Shown: positions 1 through 8,014 of the stretch, piece after piece
Layout: the number at the start of each line of letters is the position of its first letter
Numbering within the stretch: the first letter of the stretch is position 1
NCBI RefSeq assembly: GCF_023284005.1
Contig: NZ_JAKIKS010000046.1
Coordinates: forward strand, 1 to 39,428
DNA: 39,428 nucleotides
Direction: 5' to 3'
From: Shewanella surugensis
GTDB lineage: Bacteria > Pseudomonadota > Gammaproteobacteria > Enterobacterales > Shewanellaceae
Position numbers and translations under genes: made by a program
The notes under the pieces: model-generated
Database searches by the model: none
What the model was told of the DNA's origin: nothing
The model's input: the letters and a program-made list of their open reading frames with translations, nothing else

Positions 1-170
1 GCCGTCTCCCCACAGTAATGACCATGAACACAGCGTTGCAACTCATTAGAGATAGCTTTATTACTTCGTTTTAAGTGTTTAGCAATACTTCTGCCGCTTA
101 GATTTCGTTTATTTAGCGTTTCAATCTGGTATCTTTCTTTTAAGGTTAGTTGCTTATATTGGTTTTTCAT
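1..170 (-). CDS. IS30-family transposase, N-terminal part (cut by window edge)
   Basis: Reading from the ATG at 170 towards base 1 gives 56 uninterrupted codons starting MKNQYKQLTLKERYQIETL, continuing into a helix-turn-helix with GRSIAKHLKRSNKAISNEL. This is the usual N-terminal layout of IS30-family transposases, in which an HTH domain binds the terminal inverted repeats ahead of the DDE domain. The catalytic part lies outside the window. The element's 5' end should fall between 171 and about 387, just past the end of the seven-gene operon. I could not identify the terminal repeat or a target duplication with only one end visible. Family assignment is fairly secure; intactness is unknown. 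Confidence 0.8.
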   Translation of the reverse strand, partial: MKNQYKQLTLKERYQIETLNKRNLSGRSIAKHLKRSNKAISNELQRCVHGHYCGET

Positions 171-387
171 TTGAGAGCCTTGGCCGATTTTGTGAGAGAT
201 TGAAGCTTATAGGCAGCTAACCCTCTTTTCTATACCAAAGTGTGTCGGTTATTATGGCAATCTAAGAACTACTATCAATAATTCTTTTTTCATAATATCA
301 ATCTCGATCGCTTAAAAGGAATGTTCAATTTAATTTGATACCCTCCTCCTCTTTAGGTTTCACATTAAAATGTAAAACAGCGTAAAA

Positions 388-1089
388 CTAAGACTGACTC
401 TGTAAATAGCGTAATGCTTCCATATTATTAGGATATCTCACTAACACCTGTTGATAAGCATTAATCGCATCACCTATTTTATGTTGATGCTGTAAAGCAC
501 GACCTAAATACACCCAAGGATCAACAGCCGTTGGAAATTTAACGATGAGTATTCTCGCTTCATCTTCTAACGCCGTCCAATTCTTGTTTTTTTCGCGAGC
601 TTGCATTAAAAACAAATGTGCCTGATAAGACAAAGGACTAGACTCAATGACTTGGCACGAAACCATGGCCACTTCTTTCCAACGATTTAACCGACTTAAC
701 GGTGACAACAAAGCAATTTGAGCATCAATAGATTCAGGGTTCAACTTGATCACTTTTCGATATTCATCAATCGACTGGCTATAATCTCTTTTTTGATAAT
801 GTAGCCAAGCAATACGCATCAAGGTAAATTCATAGGTTGATAATATCGATTCCATCTGCGAGACCCATTCAACCGTTTCCGCTTTATTGCCATTCTGAAA
901 CTGTTGCATATCAATATTCACAACCAAACTAGATCCGTTCAATTCTGTCTCAGGTAAACGAATAGCCTCAATGGCTTTATCATAAAGACCTTGGGATTCA
1001 AATAAATATGAAGCACTCCAGTCTTGTTCTACAGACCAACAATGAAAAGATAAAATGAGCAAAATTAAAGCTGACATTTTTTTATTCAT
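388..1089 (-). CDS. Secreted tetratricopeptide-repeat protein, last gene of the seven-gene operon
   Basis: A 233-residue protein with a short hydrophobic signal peptide (residues about 1-19, followed by SVEQDW), so probably periplasmic. TPR-like helix pairs are visible from about residue 85 to the C terminus, for example the stretches around YQKRDYSQSIDEYRKVIKLNP and YLGRALQHQHKIGDAINAYQ. TPR domains mediate protein-protein contact and no catalytic motif is visible. It starts 14 bp after the stop of the beta-barrel gene, so the two are probably co-translated. A periplasmic adaptor linking the barrel to the inner-membrane or enzyme components is plausible but inferred. No strong terminator is seen between its stop and the IS30 element. 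Confidence 0.75.
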   Translation of the reverse strand: MNKKMSALILLILSFHCWSVEQDWSASYLFESQGLYDKAIEAIRLPETELNGSSLVVNIDMQQFQNGNKAETVEWVSQMESILSTYEFTLMRIAWLHYQKRDYSQSIDEYRKVIKLNPESIDAQIALLSPLSRLNRWKEVAMVSCQVIESSPLSYQAHLFLMQAREKNKNWTALEDEARILIVKFPTAVDPWVYLGRALQHQHKIGDAINAYQQVLVRYPNNMEALRYLQSQS

Positions 1090-1103
1090 AACTGTATGTT
1101 ACA

Positions 1104-1994
1104 TCACCATTTTTTAGAGTATTGTAAGAATAGAAACGTACCACTATAATCACTGCCTGAAGTCGACAGTTCATATTCACTATAAGCTAACGCCAGCGAT
1201 AAATGGCTTTGATTCGGCAACGCCCATTCAGCCCCCGCCCTAATATATTGCTTTTGTATCTGACTTAAATTAGCAATAACTAACGTATCGGGATCGACAG
1301 CTAACAATCTATCTCCTAAGGTAAAAGCAAAATAAATATTATCTGGCGATAACAAAGAATAAGCAGATAACCAATGTTTAACCAAAAAGTCAGCAGAAAA
1401 GTAACGCCGATCAAAAGACTGGCTTTCAATGTCATATAACCTAACTTGCCCCCAATTCGCTGGGCCAAACAAACTGCCCCCAACAGATATATCATATTGA
1501 TATACTTCTATATTTAAATCATAATCTGATTTTGAATAATGAATATCGCCATACAGATTTTGCTCATAGCTCATGTAGCGGAGAATGCCGCCCATATACG
1601 TTAAGCCCCCCAAAGCACTGTCAGATAAATTGCCGCCAATTTTAGAAAATTGCACACTCGGTGTGAGTGTGCCATTCACAGAATCAACGAAATAATGACT
1701 CGAGACTTCAAATTGAAAGGCATCTTGATATAAAGTATTGTTGTAATCATCACTATCAAAAGCAATCCCTGATCGGCTATAGCCTACACTGATATCATAA
1801 TCATCTAAGTATTTAAATTTACTTTTAATACCATAGCCATTTAAGTCATCTTTTATGGTGTCACCACTATAGATCCCCGTTAAATAGCTTACTGCGATCT
1901 CTCCAGACCAAGGTATTTCATCAGCACTAACAGGCATACCAGCTCCTATCAACACCATAAAACTACCCACTAAGCGCCTTAATAGGTAATCCAT
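1104..1994 (-). CDS. Predicted outer-membrane beta-barrel protein
   Basis: A 296-residue protein with an N-terminal signal peptide (hydrophobic core about residues 9-22, cleavage probably after the VSA near residue 24). The rest alternates polar and hydrophobic residues in short strands rich in Tyr, Gly and Ser, and the chain ends in an aromatic residue (FLQYSKKW). That is the pattern of BAM-assembled outer-membrane barrels. I do not recognise a named family; YaiO-like or other small porin-like barrels are possible. The ATG at 1994 lies inside the end of the upstream acyltransferase gene (16-base overlap), which indicates translational coupling. In the operon model it would be the outer-membrane channel or anchor. 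Confidence 0.7.
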   Translation of the reverse strand: MDYLLRRLVGSFMVLIGAGMPVSADEIPWSGEIAVSYLTGIYSGDTIKDDLNGYGIKSKFKYLDDYDISVGYSRSGIAFDSDDYNNTLYQDAFQFEVSSHYFVDSVNGTLTPSVQFSKIGGNLSDSALGGLTYMGGILRYMSYEQNLYGDIHYSKSDYDLNIEVYQYDISVGGSLFGPANWGQVRLYDIESQSFDRRYFSADFLVKHWLSAYSLLSPDNIYFAFTLGDRLLAVDPDTLVIANLSQIQKQYIRAGAEWALPNQSHLSLALAYSEYELSTSGSDYSGTFLFLQYSKKW

Positions 1995-2959
1995 AACTCT
2001 TTCTCTTCAAAATTATTAAACGATTGATATTGTTTTATATAATATGGCCATCTGAATTCCATCGCTTTCAACTGCGGATTATAAATAGCAGTATACAATG
2101 TCCCTAAGCCATGATCGTAATCGGTAGAAAAAAGTGGGGCATATTCAAATGCATTAATGAAAGAATCTATGGTGACCAGTGGATCATAAAGCTTTTCAAT
2201 CAACTCTTGTTTACGCTCATGAGAATTTGAAAACATCGCATAATTAGATAGCTCAAATCCCCCCTGATGATTCACGGCTAATGGGATATGAGATACTATT
2301 GGTGCAATGAATGGCGATAACTCAACGGTTTTTATATTAAAATTAGCATCTAGCAAGGTTACATTATAAGTCAAATTAACGGGAATTCGCCGTAATACGG
2401 CCACCGCTTCTTCGGTCGTTTTACAGTACTCTAAAATGTATCTTAAAATGATAGAAATACTAAATCCTTTCCCCGTACGGCTTCGCCCACCAAAAGACCA
2501 TGATACGGATAAACCATGTTCATTCATTCCATCAAGCACGCCCCAAAGCCCATCAGTTGACGCAATCACTTGCGTCTGATCCCAGCAGCTTTTTAGAATG
2601 CGTGCTTCAAATAATTCAGGAGAATTATCAAAATTTTTGACCAACACAGGATTGTAACGCATCCATACCGCCTGAGAACCTCCGCTCACATAAGGCGTTG
2701 GGCAATAAAAACTCAATAACCTAGCATCAATATCATCCGCTTTAGTCAACGCTAACAAATGCTCCCAGAGAGGTAACAATTCAGGCATATGTTCTTGTAA
2801 GGCATTCTTACAACTCATAAAAGAAGGACGATTTAACTCTCCTTCTTTTAAAAACCATTGCTTGTAACTGCCTTTTGCTTCGTTATAAAAAGCCAGCCAC
2901 TTCACACTCGGTTTATCTTCATCTATGAATTGAAAACGTTTGGCTCTGTTCGGATTCAT
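1979..2959 (-). CDS. C45-type (acyl-CoA:6-APA acyltransferase-like / carcinine-hydrolase-like) Ntn enzyme homologue
   Basis: A 326-residue protein. The block around residues 92-160 (GGSQAVW, then NFD, then GVLDGMNEHGLSVSWSFGGR) and the later LTYNVTLLD segment match what I recall of the C45 autoproteolytic family, which makes or cleaves amide bonds (isopenicillin-N acyltransferase, carcinine hydrolase). Members I remember have a catalytic Cys in a G-C-S-Q context, exposed by self-cleavage. Here the codons are GGT-TCT (Gly94-Ser95), so that Cys is absent. Either Ser95 serves as nucleophile or the protein is not autoprocessed. There is no signal peptide, so it is cytoplasmic. Its ATG overlaps the ATP-grasp stop by four bases (ATGA), pointing to a shared pathway with the ligase. 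Confidence 0.7.
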   Translation of the reverse strand: MNPNRAKRFQFIDEDKPSVKWLAFYNEAKGSYKQWFLKEGELNRPSFMSCKNALQEHMPELLPLWEHLLALTKADDIDARLLSFYCPTPYVSGGSQAVWMRYNPVLVKNFDNSPELFEARILKSCWDQTQVIASTDGLWGVLDGMNEHGLSVSWSFGGRSRTGKGFSISIILRYILEYCKTTEEAVAVLRRIPVNLTYNVTLLDANFNIKTVELSPFIAPIVSHIPLAVNHQGGFELSNYAMFSNSHERKQELIEKLYDPLVTIDSFINAFEYAPLFSTDYDHGLGTLYTAIYNPQLKAMEFRWPYYIKQYQSFNNFEEKELWITY

Positions 2960-4488
2960 GACGCATCCTCGATATCACTATCCGCGTAAGAGGCCCCTTT
3001 AAGTGAACTACTCGAATTGTAACGTTCAACCAGTATTTCCTCTTCTTCTGTTAACTCTCTATAGGTAAAACGTGCTTGCAAGGCATCAATTAATTTTGCA
3101 GCGCTACCGGTCAACTCTTTTTCTGCTGATTGTAATCTAAAGTGAGTAAACACAATCGCCAGATCTGCCCCCTTATAAGCATATTCAGCAGAGCCCATAA
3201 TACGCATAATGAACACTTCATCTTCAGCCAATGCTTGACGTCTATCATGATGTTTAGCCATAAGCGTTAATTCATCACCAACAAGCTTATAAACACCTGA
3301 TTCTGGAGCGGCGGTAATGATTTTTAAACCTGAATGAGTATATTTAAAAATTACTTGTCCGCTAGTGGAAATAGCCCCCTCTTTTAAGGCTAATTGATTA
3401 TACTCACTAGGGTTTATATCAAACGCTATATCGGAATATTCTAATAAATGAAATAAAAATAATGGCACGGTTTTATAACAAAAATCGGACATATTTGTCA
3501 TCGCACTGATCCCTGTGATCCGAGGATTCAGCTCACCTAAATACAAATCACCTGTATCCAAATCAATGAGGTAATCGACTTCAAAATAACCTTTATATCC
3601 CCTCTCATAGAGTGTATTGCCTAAGTTCTCAGTCATTTGTTGTGCTTGATGACGAATGGAATCAGAAAAGGCCTCTTGATAGAGCTCATTGCCACACCAA
3701 CCTCCTTGGTAAGGCGTTAGGGCTGATAAACCGACTAATTCCGTCATTAAAGGGCCCACAAATGTCCCTGCTCGTGTTGCACAAGCCTCTATGGCCGTTC
3801 CAGCACAGCGGATCTGCTTCATTATTTTGACTTGTTCTTCAGATTCTATTTCTTCAGCAACCTTTTCATATTCAGACTCATTTGAGATAAAATAAGTCGT
3901 TTTACCTGAATCACCATAAGCACTTTGTACCACTAAACGCTCACCTAACTGATGCTCATCCGCAATAGCCCTTAACATCTCATAGCTACTGACTTTCTCT
4001 AATGCATTAGGCACACTCGCAACACCGGCTTGATTACCAATTTCTGTCGTCGTGATCTTATTATCTATTTTTTTCACTAAATGGTTCGGAGGCAGGCACA
4101 CTTGTAAATCAAGTGAGCGACACGTTTCTTCCAACGTTCTATCAAAAAATAAAAATAATGCTTTCGCTTGAGGATCTTGTGTCTCTAACGCTTGCCAATT
4201 CGATTTATCTTTTTCAATTTGACTCACCACATCTTTATGACCCAATAAAAAATCATTCACTGACTCTATACTGTCAAAGACAGGTGTCCCCACTTTACTG
4301 GGTAACATGACGCTATCATTTGATTTATCATAACAGTCAATGAAGTTAATATTGGTCCAATGCTTCACCCATTGTTCTAAATTCATCAAATTAAAATTGG
4401 TTGAGCTAATAAAATAATGAGGTGTATCTAATGTAGCAAAATAGTTTTTAACGTCATCAATCGAACGGATCTTAGCATTAACACTCAT
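2956..4488 (-). CDS. ATP-grasp ligase (biotin-carboxylase-like fold)
   Basis: A 510-residue cytoplasmic protein. A glycine-rich ATP loop lies at about residues 191-199 (YGDSGKTTY). The ATP-grasp metal-binding signature is at 318-324 (GELNPRI, with Glu319, Asn321 and Arg323), preceded by the hydrophobic strand GYFEVDYLIDL. These enzymes activate a carboxylate as an acyl phosphate and join it to an amine, thiol or similar nucleophile. The biotin carboxylase label often given to such proteins reflects the fold only; no biotin carrier or carboxyltransferase gene is nearby. It begins 25 bp after the PLP decarboxylase, and its stop overlaps the C45 gene. A role in attaching a carboxylate to the decarboxylase product is the natural inference; the substrate is unknown. 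Confidence 0.78.
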   Translation of the reverse strand: MSVNAKIRSIDDVKNYFATLDTPHYFISSTNFNLMNLEQWVKHWTNINFIDCYDKSNDSVMLPSKVGTPVFDSIESVNDFLLGHKDVVSQIEKDKSNWQALETQDPQAKALFLFFDRTLEETCRSLDLQVCLPPNHLVKKIDNKITTTEIGNQAGVASVPNALEKVSSYEMLRAIADEHQLGERLVVQSAYGDSGKTTYFISNESEYEKVAEEIESEEQVKIMKQIRCAGTAIEACATRAGTFVGPLMTELVGLSALTPYQGGWCGNELYQEAFSDSIRHQAQQMTENLGNTLYERGYKGYFEVDYLIDLDTGDLYLGELNPRITGISAMTNMSDFCYKTVPLFLFHLLEYSDIAFDINPSEYNQLALKEGAISTSGQVIFKYTHSGLKIITAAPESGVYKLVGDELTLMAKHHDRRQALAEDEVFIMRIMGSAEYAYKGADLAIVFTHFRLQSAEKELTGSAAKLIDALQARFTYRELTEEEEILVERYNSSSSLKGASYADSDIEDAS

Positions 4489-4513
4489 ACTTAACCTTTA
4501 CTTCTAAAAAATA

Positions 4514-7252
4514 TTATAGGGACTCGAGATAACCTTGAGTAAAGACTTTTAGTCCCACTGCAGGGTTGTAACCGTGAATTTCTTTTATTCGCATTTTTTG
4601 CAAATACAATAAAATATCGTAAGTGATCATTTGGCCAGGCACGAGAACAGGAAAACCGGGAGGATAAGGTGTCACAAAAGAGGCCGAAACTAACTTGCAC
4701 TCATTCATAACTTGTTTAATCATATCGGTATCGACTGGAACAAATTCTATTTGTTGCTCATCAAAAGCGGCATAATAAGCGCGGCGCATATCGACAGTGG
4801 AAAAATGTTCCCCCGAATAAGGCACAAAAGCATCATGATAATCCCGATGTAAAGGTAAACTAATAACCTGCTCAGACTGAACCGAATCACTTGCTTGCCC
4901 GCTTAACTCAGAATCAGATAAACGATTGGCAATCTCACTTAATACTTTAATCAAATAATCAATGGTTGAATCATTAGCCCCAATATTAACAATAAAGAGA
5001 ACCGTTTTTCTCGATGTTTTATTAACTTGAATATCATATTTATTGATCAATAATTCTCGAAAAATAGTGCCATCCATTCCCGTCTTACTAATATCAACCG
5101 TCACTTTAGTTGGATCAACAACAAAATCAGACTGCCCCCAAGTTTTAGGCATATCAGCATAGCGATAACAATGGCTCGTTATATCTTGAGATAAACGGCT
5201 ATTATCAGCTTGCGGGCTCAGATCTCTATATTCCGTAGGAATAAGCGCATCATCGCCTAACACTGAAAAATATTGCTTTAATACAGTATGTTGAGATATT
5301 CTTTGTCGTAATTGAGTGGCCAGTCGAATAGCACGTTTGACTCTCTCATAGCCTTCTAAACTGACTTGACGTCTACCCGCATCGAGTGATGCGATAATTT
5401 GATAGTTAGGCGATGTGGACGTATGCATACGATATGCTTCAAGAAACAATTCTTTGTTATATTGTTCATCAAAAATATGCAACATTGACCCCTGCCTAAA
5501 AGACGTTAATGTTTTATGCGTTGATTGTGTCGAATACACTCTCACTTTAACCAATTCAGGATCAGGCATAAGAGGAATGTTGACTAATAAATCATGATCC
5601 TCCTCTTCATCACTCGCAAGAATATCACCATATTCTTTCAGCCATACTTGATACTCTCCTTGATAGTCAGCTTGATGTAATGAGGTTTTGAGAAAATTAG
5701 CCACACTCATTGCCGTTCGATGTTCATATAGGGGATTAAAATAAGCAAAAGCAAACCAAGCCTCATCCCAATGAAAAATAATATCTGGCTTAATGGCTAA
5801 AATATCCAACATATAACGTTTTGTATTATAAATAACCCCATCAAAAGTTGAATTTGTCAGGGTGATCTGTTTAACCCGGTGCAACTGTCCTTGCTTGCGT
5901 AAATCCAACAATACTTTTTTAATACGCTTTAAGGGGACGGCACCATATAAATCTAACTCATTAAGCGGATAGGTTTCTAAAAATAGTGGGTAGGCCCCAG
6001 ACAGCATAATGGCGTAAGGAATTGACTTATGACAATCAGCCGCTGTTAAGACAATATCCCCAGGCTCTAAATTCGCCTGCATCACAATTTTATTCGACGT
6101 TGAAGTCCCATTAGTGACGAAGTAGGTTTCTTTTGATCGAAAGGCTCTCGACGCTTTAAAGTGAGCCTGTTTAATCGCTCCTTTAGGATCCAATAAAGAG
6201 TCCATTCCACCTTGAGTTGAAGACGTCTCAGCAAGAAACGTATTTGCACCATAAAAATGCAACATGTCAGTGATCCAATGAGAATCCTTTAACGACTGCC
6301 CTCTAGACAAAGGCAAAGCATGAAATACTCCCTTGGGTTTTTTACTGTACGTTCTTAACGCATCGAAAAAAGGCGTCGAATATCGATCTCTAATACCACT
6401 TAAAATAGTGTGATGTAATTCTTGAAAAGGCTCCACATGAAACAGTACGCGATCAAACTGCTCTCGGATCCTTGCATCGATACCAACAAGTGCCAGTTCA
6501 CTGATCATATAATGAGACACTTCAGGCCTTAACGTTTGTAAAGCCGTTTTTAACCCCGTGAGCGGTTCTTCTAAAATCTTATTTAAATCAATATAGTGAT
6601 TGATGAAGTCAGCATATTCTTCATTAAAAGTATCAAAAACACTATTTATTTGATAGCCGTACACGTATACACACGCTTGAATACTGGGGTTTGCTAAAAT
6701 GGCTACCAGTGCATCTTCAGCGCTGCTAACAAGTAAAATATCATAAATGAACTCATCTCTTTCTGACTTATACATCGCTAAACTATTACGATAAATAGCT
6801 TCGTAATCAGCCGGATTAGGATGAATCACTAATACCTCGAAATAGGTTTTAGTGATTGAGCGACGACTCCCTTTCCCTTGTAATTCAGTATCATCAATAA
6901 CAATGGGGCGATCGAGATCGGATAGATTCGTTTTAAAAGGCACAAAGCTCTGACGTCTATATTCTAATGTTTGTAATTGTCCATAAGTGTTATGACAAAG
7001 CTGATAGAACAATTCAAATTGGCGAGTATGAAAATAATGTTTCAACTGCAACATGACACCATAACCGGGATATGCCCAAAACCGTTCAATTTCAAAAAGA
7101 TATGATAATACACTTTCTATACTCGTTAAATTTTCACAAGCATGAGATTGCTCGCAATATTCAGATAGACAATCCATTAATCGCCAGCTTTCAAGCCTTT
7201 TGGCTTCAATATCAAACGCCGTTAAACCATTATTTTCAATTTGATGACGCAT
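4514..7252 (-). CDS. Large Orn/Lys/Arg-type PLP-dependent decarboxylase
   Basis: A 912-residue fold-type I PLP enzyme. Motifs in order are TNGTSTSNK (about 380-388, cofactor phosphate), ADCHKS (405-410), DEAW (496-499), the Schiff-base lysine in STHK (Lys580) and the C-terminal PYPPGFPVLVPG block. These match the inducible lysine, ornithine and arginine decarboxylases, which make cadaverine, putrescine or agmatine. It is about 150-200 residues longer than the usual 710-755. The excess is at the N terminus, where residues 1-110 are unrecognised and 130-230 resemble the receiver-like wing domain. Substrate cannot be read from sequence. The start has a ribosome site (AAAGGG) inside the end of the upstream TPR gene, 9 bp away. 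Confidence 0.85.
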   Translation of the reverse strand: MRHQIENNGLTAFDIEAKRLESWRLMDCLSEYCEQSHACENLTSIESVLSYLFEIERFWAYPGYGVMLQLKHYFHTRQFELFYQLCHNTYGQLQTLEYRRQSFVPFKTNLSDLDRPIVIDDTELQGKGSRRSITKTYFEVLVIHPNPADYEAIYRNSLAMYKSERDEFIYDILLVSSAEDALVAILANPSIQACVYVYGYQINSVFDTFNEEYADFINHYIDLNKILEEPLTGLKTALQTLRPEVSHYMISELALVGIDARIREQFDRVLFHVEPFQELHHTILSGIRDRYSTPFFDALRTYSKKPKGVFHALPLSRGQSLKDSHWITDMLHFYGANTFLAETSSTQGGMDSLLDPKGAIKQAHFKASRAFRSKETYFVTNGTSTSNKIVMQANLEPGDIVLTAADCHKSIPYAIMLSGAYPLFLETYPLNELDLYGAVPLKRIKKVLLDLRKQGQLHRVKQITLTNSTFDGVIYNTKRYMLDILAIKPDIIFHWDEAWFAFAYFNPLYEHRTAMSVANFLKTSLHQADYQGEYQVWLKEYGDILASDEEEDHDLLVNIPLMPDPELVKVRVYSTQSTHKTLTSFRQGSMLHIFDEQYNKELFLEAYRMHTSTSPNYQIIASLDAGRRQVSLEGYERVKRAIRLATQLRQRISQHTVLKQYFSVLGDDALIPTEYRDLSPQADNSRLSQDITSHCYRYADMPKTWGQSDFVVDPTKVTVDISKTGMDGTIFRELLINKYDIQVNKTSRKTVLFIVNIGANDSTIDYLIKVLSEIANRLSDSELSGQASDSVQSEQVISLPLHRDYHDAFVPYSGEHFSTVDMRRAYYAAFDEQQIEFVPVDTDMIKQVMNECKLVSASFVTPYPPGFPVLVPGQMITYDILLYLQKMRIKEIHGYNPAVGLKVFTQGYLESL

Positions 7253-7261
7253 AAAATATTA

Positions 7262-7990
7262 TCACCCTTTAAACTGACTGATTTGAGACAAGACTTCTTT
7301 TGCAGAAACATTTTCAGGTTCAAGAACAAGTAATAAGGATAAAATCTCTTTTGTCTTTTTATAATCTTTTTGTTGAAACTTTAATAAACCATATTCAAGT
7401 AAAAAAGTCGTATCATCAGGGTAAACATCTAACATTTTCTTATCTATCTCTGCAGCAGTGTCGTATTTTTTATTCTGTCTTAATGCATAACTTAAATATA
7501 AATTTGCATAATAATTATATAAATCTTTTTTTATAATGGAATAACCTATTTCTTCAGTACTATCAAAGTATTCCTTTATATTTGATATTCTCATCATTCC
7601 TAGTTGAGGAGAGAATGCATCAGGATATATTTTTTTAGCTGCCAAATAATGGAACTTCGAATTGGCGAAGTTTCCTTGAAGATAATACAAATAACCAAAC
7701 CTCAAATTTAAAATATAATCCTTTGGTGATTTATTATAAAGTGTACTCAAACTATTTATCGCATTCTTATAATCCCCTACCCTCTCATAGCTATAGGATT
7801 TAAAATAAGACAACTTTTGAGATTCATCATTAGCAGCATTAGCTGCATTAGCAGCATTAGCAGCATTAGCAGCATTAGCAGCATTAGCAGCATTAGCAGC
7901 ATTAGCAGCATTAGCAGCATTAGCAGCATTAGCATTAAAACTTAAAAACAATAAGATTATTGCCGTTGAGATACAGCGTACATATTTCAT
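7262..7990 (-). CDS. Secreted TPR protein with an Ala-Ala-Asn tandem repeat after the signal peptide
   Basis: A 242-residue protein with an N-terminal signal peptide (residues 1-20, hydrophobic core TAIILLFLSF). Residues 22-54 are eleven consecutive Ala-Ala-Asn units. From residue 55 on there are TPR-type helix pairs (SYERVGDYKNAINSLSTLY; later EYGLLKFQQKDYKKTKEIL). It is therefore probably periplasmic, with a low-complexity linker at the mature N terminus. The repeat is a 9-bp DNA repeat, so copy-number change would keep the frame. The gene starts 24 bp after the transporter/peptidase gene and ends 9 bp before the decarboxylase. Function is unknown; a scaffold for the transporter or its peptidase domain is a guess. 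Confidence 0.75.
   Translation of the reverse strand: MKYVRCISTAIILLFLSFNANAANAANAANAANAANAANAANAANAANAANAANDESQKLSYFKSYSYERVGDYKNAINSLSTLYNKSPKDYILNLRFGYLYYLQGNFANSKFHYLAAKKIYPDAFSPQLGMMRISNIKEYFDSTEEIGYSIIKKDLYNYYANLYLSYALRQNKKYDTAAEIDKKMLDVYPDDTTFLLEYGLLKFQQKDYKKTKEILSLLLVLEPENVSAKEVLSQISQFKG
7829..7927 (-). repeat. In-frame 9-bp tandem repeat, 11 copies (coding Ala-Ala-Asn)
   Basis: Eleven contiguous 9-bp units (plus-strand unit GCAGCATTA). All are identical except one near 7841-7849, which carries CTGC in place of CAGC. Each codes Ala-Ala-Asn. The near-perfect identity suggests recent slippage expansion rather than old selection on amino acids. Because the unit is a multiple of three, length change alters linker length without breaking the gene. 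Confidence 0.95.
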
Positions 7991-8014
7991 TTTTAAAATA
8001 TCCTAGAACGTTAA

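Noticed and set aside
2956..4488. Biotin carboxylase of acetyl-CoA carboxylase
   Set aside because: Only the ATP-grasp fold is shared; no biotin carrier partner, and the operon context points to amide ligation.
7829..7927. Possible CRISPR-like array
   Set aside because: Units are contiguous 9-mers without spacers and in frame with a protein; this is a coding microsatellite.
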